Origin: Isohypsibius dastychi
Taxonomy: Eukaryota > Tardigrada > Eutardigrada > Parachela > Isohypsibiidae
Assembly: GCA_034696485.1 (NCBI GenBank)
Contig: JAQIWT010000833.1
Coordinates: 1-14,686 of the forward strand
Length of the DNA: 14,686 nt
Reading direction: 5' to 3'
Under the pieces are notes generated by a model that saw only the letters and a program-made list of their open reading frames with translations, was not told where the DNA came from and searched no databases. A program made the translations under genes and the position numbers. Below, one piece after another: positions 9,401 through 14,686 of this stretch; position 1 is the first letter of the stretch; each line of letters starts with the position of its first letter.

Positions 9401-11947
9401 GAAGTGCTGAAAGATCTGGACGCTAAATTGTCTTTACGAAAAATTGGGGAGAAGTATAAGATCGGTAAATCCACTGTTGCGAGAATCAAAGAATCAAAAG
9501 AAAAGTTACTGAAGGAAGCTAAGGATGCTGGGAACCTCAAAGTGAAACGCATTAAACGCCACACAAGAAACGATGATCAACACATGCCTCTTCGAATTTT
9601 CCAGATAAGAACATCCCGATAACTGGAGTACTTTTGCAAGAGAAAGCTAAATTCTATGCCAAATCTCTCGGAATCACTGATTTCGAGGCAAGTACTGGCT
9701 GGCTTCAGGGATGGAAAGAACGCAACAATATCATTATTTTGTACTTGGGGATGAATAAATACAGCACATCAGGGTGGTTTCCTGAAATATTAAGGGGTCT
9801 TCCTTTGTTCAGCCAGGGGTCAAGAGTTTTGACACCTCAGAGGTCTACCTATTATGCGGGACACCTATGTATGTGGGACAGCAAAATCGGAACCGCGGGT
9901 GTCCCACTATTTAGGTAATGCTATACCACTGACTGAAACCAAGCATCGTAGTTCTAGTTGACTGACGTCATGGTTTTCACTGGGTGACATTTGTTGACAT
10001 GAGAAAAAATCTTTGTTTCATGGCTTTTGAATATTTCAAAATTTATCACCACCAAAAAATCCCCTTTTATACTACTTTACGGTATAGTAGTTACACGGAA
10101 ACCTGACAGATCCGCGATGAAAGGTGTTGTGTCTAGCCGTAACCGGAATACCCTGCAGGATATGCGTTTGCGTGAATTTGAAAAGCAAACACTGATCTTC
10201 CGTTAACTCAGAAACAGACTGGACATCTAGTTACTGACATCATCAGCAAATCATTTTGCACTTTTCAAGCTGAATTTTGTATGGAAATTAGGTCTGGACT
10301 CTGGACCTCGACTTAACCTGAGCTAGTGCTCAGGTACCTGGCTTCCAACAAGATATCACTTTGCAGTCAATCCGGGAACCAGTATCTCCTCTTAATGTCT
10401 GCTCCCTTCACCAATCCATATACCAACCCACTCAAATCTCAACCACCCAACCACCCAATACCGTGGCCACCATACGGACCATATTGACCCACCCACCACC
10501 CACCCACGGCCCACCTTTTGCAAAGTGCCAACAAAAACTGTACACCGCCCTCCCCTACTCCCCCGGCACTGAAAGTATTTTGACCACCGGATAATGAGCA
10601 TGTTGAACAACCGAACATTTGCTGAATTGTCTCGTGCTAGGTTGCAACGGGTTCGGATAGGCTTTATAAACCTAGTGGACGACTGGACATGGGCTTTTTC
10701 AACAGTAATCAGATACTAAGTTCATACCGGGTGAGCGCTGATAACACACACGTGGAAAGGATCATTTTAACTTTGGGAGAATACGTTATAATACCGTGTA
10801 CCGCGATACCATGTACATCGAAAAGAGATTATGTCCTTAGAGTTTTCACGACCAATCAAGTGAATGTGAAGTACGTCACTCCACAACTTGTACTGTCTCG
10901 CCTTTCACGAATGCACTTTAATTTTTAGTGTCACTGATGACTATTCGGCTCTTTTTGAGGCTGCGAGGAGATTCTACGTAAGACTAGACCCCTACGCTAT
11001 TCTGCCGATAAACTGGAGGTAGCGAGTTTTGATTTAGTCAATCAAGACTGCGGGGCCCGATTGATCAACAGACGGGGTTGCGGTCTTAATTCACTGAATC
11101 GGAACATTTTATCTCCAATTTATCGGCGGGATATTCTGTGATACCCACAAGACAAGCAAAGCGACTTGAAAATGTTTGCACAGGAGCCAAGGATGATTGC
11201 CCCTAGCCAAGAGCTTCAGGCTTATTTCAATAGCTTCTGTAGGAGGTTCTATGGGATCATGTGTGCGGATGAATTTCACAACTTCCTCAAAAGCGTGTTT
11301 CAAAGATTACCTTATTTCGACAAGACAAACAGGCTTCTAACTCAAGACAACGGGGATGAGTATACAGCATGGTCGCTCTTCAAATTTGCAGTGGGAACAG
11401 AAAGCGATTTAAATGATTCAGCGCTCGAGTTCTCACATTTTATTGATTTTATTTCTCATGCTACGAAGTGGCAGGTTGGATGCACATTTTTGGCTCATGA
11501 GGTTGTGGACCTATTTGTTTCCAGAGTCTTTTTGAAAGTTTCGACGTCAACGGAACAGGCTTCCTCACTTTCGCGCAGTTTCGTGAGGCTCTGTTGGGCG
11601 CAGGTAATACAAATGCTACTGAAACACGATTCATTCTATCCGGTTTTCTCCAGTTTTTCCTCTGACAACTGACATCATCAATGCACTCATTGTGCGCTAC
11701 GGTGACCCACGTAAGGAGGGAGTGACTCTTGATCAGTTTTTCCTCGCGATAGCGACTCATGTTCGGGGGCTGAGTGAGAACAACATTTTAAGTTTACCTG
11801 GTTCTCCGGTCACCTAGACTGATTTCAGGGATTTACAACTCTGAAATACGCACTGGGCTGCACCAGGAGTTAATCCCTCTTGACAGATTTTTGCTGAACT
11901 GGATGAAGACTACAGATAAACAGCTGGAGGGTAACATCATTTTGTAG
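7..11947 (+). CDS. Calpain-family cysteine protease, 18-exon model
   Basis: This gene is a Ca2+-dependent cytosolic cysteine protease of family C2. The exon model joins in phase to about 870 residues, close to classical calpain length plus an N-terminal extension. Domains in order are: low-complexity N-terminus (1-144); catalytic core with LFEDPDF (from 183), the EWKR motif, QGKLGNCW (Cys 254), VDDRIP, FWPMLLEKAFAK, GGLAAMVLENLTGG, YPHSFSI (His 384), IRIRDP-type site (LRIRDP, Asp 416), and DGEFW/YTDFVSIFDLVE; C2-like domain III (about 489-652) with HTNPQYRINL, LTLGEYVIIP and YVLRVFT; and a PEF domain (669-870). The calpain Asn (RNPWG) is Asp here, and much of the segment before the His is missing. 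Both suggest altered or weak activity. Protein positions assume the ATG at 7 and the model's joins. The 5' exon and the 4113/4328 join are the weakest parts. Sure of family, less sure of exact ends. Confidence 0.88.
478..1182 (+). other. Calpain intron 1 (most of it), no recognisable gene
   Basis: This stretch lies between the candidate first exon and the calpain catalytic exon. It holds a hairpin-forming inverted repeat at 635-683 and no reading frame with recognisable similarity. The acceptor at its end (CTTCCATTACAG) has a good pyrimidine tract. Confidence 0.55.
635..683. repeat. Hairpin-forming inverted repeat
   Basis: The arms AGATACCATCGA (635-646) and TCGATGGTATCT (672-683) are perfect reverse complements. 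The pairing extends inward as ACCC with GGGT, with one bulged base, leaving a loop of about 16 bases. A CCATAGATA direct repeat overlaps the left arm. It could be the remnant of a foldback element. No flanking duplication was recognised. Confidence 0.7.
1183..1504 (+). CDS. Calpain exon 2: start of catalytic core
   Basis: The exon is bounded by CATTACAG at its 5' side and G|GTAAGT at its 3' side (phase 1). It encodes the entry to the calpain protease core: LFEDPDF, a PLLQGVVEWKR stretch matching the usual PP..WKRP motif, and DVKQGKLG leading into the active site. The Gln of the oxyanion hole (QGxLG) is present. The expected GATRTDI-like stretch is replaced by a Cys-containing segment (CTFCEGKIGPHD). 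Confidence 0.85.
1633..1780 (+). CDS. Calpain exon 3: active-site cysteine
   Basis: The acceptor is TTTTGCAG and the donor is TG|GTAAGC (phase 2). The exon encodes GNCWVLTGLISVL, the calpain GDCWLLAA active-site helix with the nucleophile Cys at 1638-1640. It is followed by GYCGIFYFRLFINGEW, equal to the GYAGIFHFQFW..GEW strand. The core residues are intact. Confidence 0.9.
2326..2471. mobile_element. MITE-like TIR element, copy 1 (142 bp, TA-flanked)
   Basis: The terminal repeats are about 28 bp. The left end reads CTCCGTCCTGCGGATTAG after a TA at 2326-2327. The right end, reverse-complemented, reads CTCCGTCCTGCCGATTAG before a TA at 2470-2471. An inner pair AATCAAGAC / GTCTTGATT also pairs, so the whole element can fold back. 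There is no coding capacity. TA target duplications are typical of Tc1/mariner- or pogo-type transposases, so it is inferred to be a non-autonomous DNA element. Confidence 0.85.
3144..3206 (+). repeat. tRNA-like stretch (possible SINE head or tRNA relic)
   Basis: Bases 3150-3165 read TAGTCAGTGGTAGAGC, close to the tRNA D-arm/A-box consensus TAGCTCAGTGGTAGAGC with one base missing. About 25 bases on, GTTCACGTC (3187-3195) resembles a B-box GTTCRANNC. I cannot fold a convincing acceptor stem, so it is not called a functional tRNA. Confidence 0.35.
3236..3249. repeat. C homopolymer tract
   Basis: CCCA is followed by a run of ten C within intron 3. It is a likely site of length variation or sequencing error. 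Confidence 0.9.
3867..3980 (+). CDS. Calpain exon 4: VDDRIP and FWPMLLEKAFAK
   Basis: The acceptor is CTTACCTTAG and the donor AA|GTGGGT. The phase-2 entry completes Trp. The exon encodes EEVYVDDRIPV and GLDFWPMLLEKAFAK, clear matches to the calpain VVVDDRLP and EFWSALLEKAYAK motifs. The loop between them (RDDEPGFLRVEQ) is shorter than usual. Confidence 0.88.
4034..4113 (+). CDS. Calpain exon 5: GGLAAMVLENLTGG
   Basis: It follows a 53-base intron (acceptor CATCCTCTTAG). The codon split across the intron gives K, then IHGGYGFLNGGLAAMVLENLTGGLSE, the counterpart of [24 protein letters not shown]. The donor is AAG|GTAATT (phase 1). Confidence 0.88.
4114..4327 (+). other. Unresolved junction in the catalytic core
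   Basis: Modelled as one intron from GTAATT to a weak CCGAAG acceptor. Within it, 4187-4241 encodes a coding-like acidic stretch (DNSVSDAAELLGFGDIDD) in a frame reachable from exon 5 through CCGTCCAG. Its natural donor (TT|GTAACA) does not match the phase of any usable acceptor for the next exon. A shorter version ending at 4224 (donor GTGACA) would fit. Calpains normally encode about 60 more residues here, including a GSLMGCSI-type strand, which I cannot find. Confidence 0.4.
4328..4410 (+). CDS. Calpain exon 6: active-site histidine
   Basis: The exon encodes DEIKAYRAVLNGRCIEYP, then HSFSITAIVR, equivalent to GHAYSVTGI with the catalytic His at 4381-4383. The preceding Gly is Pro. The donor AGG|GTGAGC is phase 0. 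The 5' limit is uncertain: the frame is open back to 4315, just after a TAG that could itself serve as an acceptor, but that start has the wrong phase for exon 5. Confidence 0.75.
4411..5104 (+). other. Calpain intron 6, 0.7 kb
   Basis: It runs from GTGAGC to TTTTCCAG. It contains a direct repeat (AAAACTAACGAAA near 4577 and again near 4618), a TTAAGGGC / GCCCTTAA inverted pair (about 4531 and 4681), and the tandem repeat and palindrome at 4881-4948. No gene was recognised. Confidence 0.7.
4881..4948. repeat. Short tandem repeat ending in a perfect 22-bp palindrome
   Basis: A unit of about 20-22 bases (ATGCGT..TGTAGCGCTATAT) occurs at 4881-4900 and 4901-4922, with a partial third copy. The third copy runs into 4927-4948, which is a perfect palindrome (half-site GTGCGTTATAT). 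Confidence 0.85.
5105..5206 (+). CDS. Calpain exon 7: third catalytic position, Asn to Asp
   Basis: The acceptor is CCGGTTTTCCAG, phase 0. It encodes LPYVTGDGTNRKSQEIECLRIRDPNF, aligning with the VKLIRIRNPWG strand. The residue aligned with the catalytic Asn is Asp (GAC at 5171-5173) and the following Trp is Asn. The donor is uncertain: TGC|GTATTC at 5207 is phase-compatible, and GTAGCC at 5183 also fits. Confidence 0.8.
5296..5396 (+). CDS. Calpain exon 8: DGEFW
   Basis: The acceptor is GCTGCTTGATAG (phase 0) and the donor TG|GTATGC (phase 2). It encodes SAIWENVDQDMKN and then LNKIDGEFW, matching the S..W.. and DDGEFWM motifs at the end of the calpain catalytic core. Confidence 0.85.
5397..5796 (+). 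other. Calpain intron 8, 400 bases
   Basis: It runs from GTATGC to TATTTCACAG. A frame in phase with the next exon is open back to 5591 but shows no calpain similarity before 5797. It contains a 9-base-arm hairpin, CCGAAAATC / GATTTTCGG, at 5627-5646. Confidence 0.7.
5797..5879 (+). CDS. Calpain exon 9: end of catalytic core
   Basis: Phase 2 completes the Trp of DGEFW, followed by MSYTDFVSIFDLVEMCYVSLG, the equivalent of MSFEDFIKYFTRLEICNL. The acceptor is TTTCACAG and the donor C|GTAAGT. The frame join confirms both neighbours. Confidence 0.9.
5952..6026 (+). CDS. Calpain exon 10: start of domain III
   Basis: The acceptor is AATTCACAG and the donor A|GTGAGT (phase 1). It encodes SRKWKEHKCKGCWIPGKSSG, matching W....GSW..G.TAGG at the start of the C2-like domain III. 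Confidence 0.88.
6527..6620. repeat. CCCAT/CCGCC-rich minisatellite-like tract
   Basis: Degenerate repeats of about 10-12 bases of the type CCCATNCGCC or CCCACNCCCAT. Open frames on both strands here are artefacts of the repeat. Confidence 0.7.
6669..6700. repeat. TTTATTG-type short tandem repeat
   Basis: Successive TTTATTG, TTTATTG, TTTGATTG and TTTAATTG units lie directly after the CCCAT-rich tract. Confidence 0.7.
6736..6760. repeat. C12-TT-G6 tract
   Basis: Twelve C, two T, six G, A, then four G. It can pair with itself and is likely to vary in length or be misread. Confidence 0.9.
7340..7560 (+). repeat. Dispersed repeat, copy A (inverted partner at 8100-8370)
   Basis: Bases 7385-7410 are identical to the reverse complement of 8236-8261 (26 of 26). 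Similarity continues on the side towards 7560 (CCATCGGA, TCATTCTTAGGCTCATT, and TGACCACTGG against TGACCAATGG). Boundaries are approximate and it is not a family I recognise. Confidence 0.7.
8100..8370 (-). repeat. Dispersed repeat, copy B (inverted relative to copy A)
   Basis: It matches copy A on the opposite strand with the same order of conserved blocks. It contains a near-palindrome at 8103-8123 with 10-base arms (GGAATGACCA) and one central base. The open frames at 8033-8248 and on the - strand are within the repeat. Confidence 0.7.
8826..8986 (+). CDS. Calpain exon 11: domain III, HTNPQYRINL
   Basis: The acceptor is TCTGTTGTTAG (phase 1, completing Asn) and the donor CCG|GTATGT (phase 0). 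It encodes NPSFHTNPQYRINL, the equivalent of TFWTNPQF, then a CIIALTQS strand and REALTLFIYKVP, matching the VVALMQK and LTIGFAIYKV strands of calpain domain III. Confidence 0.9.
9047..9070 (+). CDS. Calpain exon 12: 24-base micro-exon
   Basis: It lies between acceptor TTCTGTCTTAAG and donor GGA|GTAAGT, both phase 0, and encodes VDPKDKKG. This bridges the KVP of exon 11 to the RLYKPSG/FF region of exon 13. The preceding 60-base intron has no stop and keeps frame, so exon 11 and this one could also be read as one exon with 20 more residues. Confidence 0.6.
9341..9740 (+). pseudogene. Pogo/Tigger-type transposase relic, CENP-B HTH domains
   Basis: The first frame (9341-9622) starts MSAAKKRTHDQNELTLAEKL and continues EVLKDLDAKLSLRKIGEKYKIGKSTVARIK, the CENP-B N-terminal helix-turn-helix used by pogo/Tigger transposases. 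Around 9570-9600 the similarity shifts frame to DKNIPITGVLLQEKAKFYA, then GITDFEASTGWLQGWKERNNI, the second CENP-B-type HTH. After about 9740 it fades, and I see no DDE catalytic core (no YNADETG-type motif). It is therefore a frameshifted, 3'-truncated copy, on the same strand as the host gene and inside its intron. A source for the domesticated CENP-B-like gene family is possible, but here it looks dead. Confidence 0.85.
10417..10520. repeat. CCACCCA-rich low-complexity tract
   Basis: Irregular repeats of CCACCCA, CAACCAC and ACCCACC on the + strand. The open frames over it on both strands are composition artefacts. Confidence 0.7.
10641..10870 (+). CDS. Calpain exon 13: domain III, LTLGEYVIIP
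   Basis: The acceptor is CTCGTGCTAG (phase 0) and the donor AA|GTACGT (phase 2). It encodes GRLDMGFFNSNQILSSY, then IILTLGEYVIIPCT and KRDYVLRVFT, equivalent to FF..N.PVA..., F.LPPGEYVIVPST and EFLLRVFSEK. This is the most diagnostic domain III exon. Confidence 0.92.
10929..10977 (+). CDS. Calpain exon 14: linker to PEF domain
   Basis: It follows a 58-base intron (acceptor AATTTTTAG). It encodes NVTDDYSALFEAARRFY and ends at TAC|GTAAGA, phase 0. The D..Y..LFE pattern resembles the linker before the calpain EF-hands. Confidence 0.8.
10993..11138. mobile_element. MITE-like TIR element, copy 2 (142 bp)
   Basis: It shares with the copy at 2328-2469 the same terminal design and long internal blocks (GGAGGTAGCGAG, TTAGTCAATCAAGACT, CAACAGACGGGGTTGCGGTC against CAGACGGAGTTGCGGTC). 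Aligning the 5' and 3' ends gives 10995-11136, exactly 142 bp, as in copy 1. A TA precedes it and a TG follows it, where TA would be expected. It occupies most of calpain intron 14. Confidence 0.85.
11184..11474 (+). CDS. Calpain exon 15: first part of PEF domain
   Basis: The acceptor is TTTGCACAG (phase 0) and the donor CAG|GTTGGA (phase 0). It encodes IAPSQELQAYFNSF, CADEFHNFLKSVF and LEFSHFIDFISHATK, with the helix spacing of the first PEF EF-hands (ELQ..LN..., S.EFCR.M, L.EF..LW). The expected Ca2+-ligand positions are poorly conserved. Confidence 0.8.
11525..11603 (+). CDS. Calpain exon 16: EF-hand with near-canonical loop
   Basis: The acceptor is TTTGTTTCCAG and the donor GCAG|GTAATA (phase 1). 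It encodes SLFESFDVNGTGFLTFAQFREAL, an EF-hand with loop D-V-N-G-T-G-F-L-T-F-A-Q: Asp, Asn, Thr and Gly are at positions 1, 3, 5 and 6, and the usual Glu at 12 is Gln. It corresponds to the F..FD.D.SG.... EF-hand of calpains. Confidence 0.9.
11654..11773 (+). CDS. Calpain exon 17: PEF, INALIVRYGDP
   Basis: The acceptor is TTTTCTCCAG and the donor CTGA|GTGAGA (phase 1). It encodes PLTTDIINALIVRYGDPRKE and VTLDQFFLAIATHVRGL, matching ...LI..RY.......DFDNF..C..RL. If the next intron is not removed, the frame stops at 11815-11817, 14 codons later, truncating the PEF domain. Confidence 0.88.
11829..11947 (+). CDS. Calpain exon 18: C-terminus
   Basis: It follows a 55-base intron (acceptor TGATTTCAG). 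It encodes ELIPLDRFLLNWMKTT and stops at TAG 11945-11947. The LDRFLLNWMK helix fits the last PEF helix (DLFKWLQLTM) near the calpain C-terminus. I saw no canonical AATAAA nearby. Confidence 0.85.
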
Positions 11948-13664
11948 AACCTTTATCCTTGGTGCCCACCATAAACGTCTTCAAATGAGTCTGTTGAGCA
12001 TGGCCGATACGGCCTCTTTGTCACGAATACCAAATCACCAGCCTTAAAAAGTACTGGAGTCCATACACTAACATCAGTTCATGTTTAGATGTCTGAAATG
12101 TGACCTATCTTTTTTTGCCACAAACAGACAGCGCAGAACAAAAACTAAACACGTAAGAACTGGATTTTTGAGCCTGTTCTCCGGTATGCGTTATCGTGTT
12201 TTGAAAGTTACAATAGCATGTCACGCAGCAAAAAAAATGCTCAGGCTTGTAAACTTGAACCTATATAGCGCGGTTACTGAAAAGTGCATGAACACGTCGG
12301 AGGTCTAGTGACTGATCTCCAAAAACACTTTCTCGAATTGGATTTTCATCAGATTCAGGTCCAGTCGATCTCTTGGGGGCATTTTGTCACCAATATTCCG
12401 AGAAGAGCGCCAAATCTGCAAGCCGTACTGCACTGCACGATTTGTGCTGCAAACGGGAGAAATCAGAGCCCAAGTATTTCTTTCTGACGTGGTCGTAGCT
12501 CAATAATATGAGAAATATACATAAGGCGCGGCACAAAATTCATTGGGGTGTAAACTATGGTCGCCATTCAACTGCATCGAAATGTCAGCAGTTTCTGAGG
12601 ATGTGCAGGATGTGAGGATGTGCTCAAACAAAAAAGCGGAGTAGCTCCCTTTTGTCCCAGACGAACTTCCAATATGATCGTGAGTACTCATGCGAATTCA
12701 TCAAAATTGATTTATAAAATCTTCTTTTGTCATGGTCTTACTTCTGATATGTAAATCAAAGATGGATAAAGGTCACCCACCAGTATACATCTTTACAGCA
12801 GTGCACCCGTCAAGAGCTATCGGCGTTAGCTGGAATTACATTTTTTGATTCTAAAGCAAACTTCATTGGTTCACTTGTTTCATCTACTGACGTCATACGA
12901 CCTCCCAAACTGTGGAACCACAGTACTTTTTAGGTTGCTCGATATTGATTGCGCGATATTTCTGCACCGTCTGGTCGCGGCAGTTCAGGACATTTACACT
13001 TTGATCCACGAACATCGCCTGAACATCCCTGCTTATAATAGCCTGATGAGACCGTGGCCCAGCTATTCAGTCGACCAAACGAAGATCATGGAATCGTCGT
13101 GAAACCAGCTGAAGAAGGGTTTAAAGAATGAGTTGTTTAACGGCACCTTCTTTCTTTGGAGCGCTTTCCATAGAAAGTTACAAGAATTTTGATCTCGCTC
13201 GATTCCAACGAAAATCATTTGGCGAAAGCTCGTGGGTTTTTCGGGGTGTCAAACGCGAGCGACAAAGCCAGTATGGGTTCTCGCAAAATTTCGGAGTGTC
13301 TGGTTTCAGTAATTCCGATGAGCGAAATGTGGAGTATTTTTGATATGATGAACTGATCATACTTGTTTCCGACTGATGTACGATGCAGACATTTCCCCAG
13401 GCCGTCTTTTATGAATGACACTATGGTTATTCTCAAATCTCTATGCACCGTATGCTCGTGATAAAAAGCAACGAGACATTATTTATGCTAGACGTTGGAT
13501 CAATCATTTTCGGGTTGTTTGACTGCCTTTTGTGTATCATAAATTATGGTGATTTATGGTTCAGAAAACATGCTGAATATCATATGAAAAAGCCCTTGAA
13601 TTTTTGAATGATGGTTACGGGCAAACATGGAATGATGTTGCTTTTGGTTTCTAATCATGTCAGC
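11948..13664. other. Intergenic region between convergent genes
   Basis: About 1.7 kb between the calpain stop and the - strand protease-homologue stop. Open frames of 60-85 codons on both strands have no recognisable motif. A short GGATGTG triple repeat lies near 12598-12622. It presumably includes both 3' untranslated regions. Confidence 0.7.
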
Positions 13665-13981
13665 TCACAAATCGATGTTGGAATTCTGCAGAATCCAGGA
13701 AACAAGTGGTGCAAGTTTAGTATGACTGACCACTCCGCCGGTACACGCGACAGAATTGAAACGAGTCAAAATCCCAGCAACATAATAAGATGAATCGGTA
13801 GTGTCAAAACAAACAATGGGCCCACCGCGATCGCCATCGCAAGCCGCAACTCCCCCAGTGAGTGTATTATCTCCAGGGACCCCAACACAGAGACCCGAAC
13901 CATCAACTTGGCCACAATCTGTGGGTGCAAGTATGGGCAATGTTGCCCAGGTCAACGGACCTGGAATTCCTGATGTTCCAC
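13665..13981 (-). CDS. Protease homologue exon c: C-terminal barrel
   Basis: It follows a 56-base intron (acceptor TGTGTCAG, phase 1). It encodes GGTSGIPGPLTWATLPILAP, then GLCVGVPGDN and CDGDRGGPIV with Arg at the Ser195 position (codon 13829-13827). It ends LVSWILQNSNIDL and stop. The residue at position 189 (specificity pocket floor) aligns with Ala, not Asp. Confidence 0.88.
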
Positions 13982-14686
13982 CTGACACATTGCACAAATT
14001 GTAAAGGGTGAAGGTGACAAAAAATTCACTTCCCTACCAGGGCTGGACGAAAAACCGGCGATAGAGCACTTTTCTCCCACCGAAGGCTCTCTCGGCCTCA
14101 GACACAAGGAGCATGTACAGGACTGGGTCAAATCAATATCTTCAGTGAGAGTAATGATCGCAACGTCATTGATCCCGCCAGTGCCTTGATTATTGAATTC
14201 GGGATGAATCGTGATTGTCGCAACGGACCGAGATTGACCACATCCATCGACAAGAATGGGTTGTTGAGGAAAGTCGGTATCACGCAGAACACCTGTGAAC
14301 ACAGTTAGTTGTTCCGGCCGCAAAGTCCCTTCAAGGCCCTGGACCGCGCTGGCTGCTGTCACGATTGTTCGTCTGCCGACGATGGTTCCACTCGCACTAA
14401 TGAACGAGCTTTGACGTCGTAGAAGAACCTGTGTTGAAAAAATTTGTTGCAGGCCATTTTCTTTGTTGCAACCCTATTATAACCGAACTACCTGCCAACA
14501 CAACTGAGCCCCGGTTTGGCCGTTGACCTGTGCTCCACCAATCAATCTTGCTTCAGGTGCCGAATCTCGTTTGTATCGGGCCGATGTCGGTTGCCGAAGA
14601 TTGTATAGAGCTTGGATTGCCATCAGGAAGTCGTCGTTGGCTGGTGGGTCAGGAGCGTCAGGAGCGTTGACCACATAATTGGAGGT
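13665..14686 (-). CDS. S1-family serine protease homologue, catalytically dead (5' partial)
   Basis: Three exons (14686-14492, 14428-14038, 13981-13665) join in phase to 300 residues, with the 5' end off the window. A propeptide rich in Asp, Pro and Ala ends EAR|LIGGAQV (residue 47/48), the usual activation site in S1 zymogens. The fold then reads LCWQVLLRRQ (PWQVSL), GTIVGRRTIVTAASAV (where TAAHC is expected), NDVAIITL (DIALL, Asp 153), CDGDRGGPIV (where GDSGGP is expected), a GILTRF.S.AC strand and the C-terminal SWI helix. His57 is Ser and Ser195 is Arg; only Asp102 is kept. Secretion is expected for the family but the signal peptide is not in view. Such serine protease homologues act as cofactors or binding proteins in arthropod immunity and adhesion. 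That role is not shown here. Confidence 0.9.
14038..14428 (-). CDS. Protease homologue exon b: N-terminal barrel
   Basis: The acceptor is TTTTTTCAACACAG and the donor CCTG|GTAGGG (phase 1). It encodes VLLRRQ to GFSSSP, including TAAS (Ser for His57, codon at 14350-14348) and NDVAIITL with the conserved Asp. The Cys42-Cys58 pair that clamps the His loop is missing at both positions. Confidence 0.88.
14492..14686 (-). CDS. Protease homologue exon a: propeptide and activation site
   Basis: The frame is open to the window edge, so the exon is partial. It encodes a short acidic Pro-rich stretch, a helix-like segment, the basic pair YKR, then SAPEAR|LIGGAQVNG and LCWQ. The donor on the - strand is CAG|GTAGTT (phase 0). 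Confidence 0.85.

Larger units (their letters stand above)
9071..10640 (+). other. Calpain intron 12, 1.6 kb
   Basis: It runs from GTAAGT to GTCTCGTGCTAG. It holds the pogo-type transposase relic (9341-9740) and a CCACCCA-rich stretch (about 10417-10520). Nothing else was recognised. Confidence 0.75.

Noticed and set aside
11774-11817. Read-through end of the calpain after exon 17
   Set aside because: It would stop before the last PEF helix. The 55-base intron with a good donor and acceptor gives a better match to the calpain C-terminus.
12081-12308. Possible C2H2 zinc finger (CLKCDLSFF...H)
   Set aside because: The second zinc-binding His is missing, there is only one such motif, and there is no splice context. 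A chance match is likelier.
12845-13102. 85-codon open frame in the intergenic region
   Set aside because: No motif, ordinary length for chance at this base composition, and no supporting splice or start context.
1-14686. Bacterial-type features (CRISPR array, operon, insertion sequence)
   Set aside because: Coding regions are broken by GT-AG introns and belong to animal-type gene families. No spaced direct-repeat array was seen.

Overview
The window is animal (metazoan) nuclear DNA. It has intron-split genes with GT-AG introns, many of them only 50-90 bases long, a domesticated-size pogo/CENP-B-type transposon relic, foldback elements and low-complexity tracts, and no bacterial operon structure. 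The short introns and the secreted trypsin-family pseudoprotease suggest an invertebrate with a fairly compact genome, such as an ecdysozoan (tardigrade or arthropod). The species cannot be fixed from the sequence alone.

About four fifths of the window (about 7-11947, + strand) is one calpain-family gene. I reconstructed it as 18 exons by matching splice sites, reading-frame phase and calpain motifs. The order is an N-terminal low-complexity extension, the papain-like catalytic core (Cys at 1638-1640, His at 4381-4383, and Asp instead of the usual Asn at 5171-5173), the C2-like domain III, and a C-terminal penta-EF-hand (PEF) domain ending at a TAG at 11945-11947. The model is about 870 residues long. 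One catalytic-domain junction (4114-4327) is poorly resolved. The catalytic core lacks much of the stretch that normally precedes the active-site His.

The introns carry most of the non-coding content. Two copies of one 142-bp terminal-inverted-repeat element lie at 2328-2469 and 10995-11136, and an inverted pair of a dispersed repeat lies near 7340-7560 and 8100-8370. There are also a frameshifted pogo/Tigger transposase N-terminus at 9341-9740, a tRNA-like (SINE-head-like) stretch near 3144-3206, a perfect 22-bp palindrome beside a short tandem repeat near 4881-4948, and a minisatellite-like CCCAT-rich tract near 6527-6620.

After about 1.7 kb with no recognisable gene, a second gene on the - strand (14686 to 13665, 5' end off the window) encodes an S1 (chymotrypsin-fold) serine protease homologue in three exons. 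Its catalytic His is replaced by Ser and its catalytic Ser by Arg, so it is predicted to be enzymatically dead. The two genes converge tail to tail. Both protease-like genes in the window therefore have altered catalytic residues. Nothing in the sequence links them functionally.
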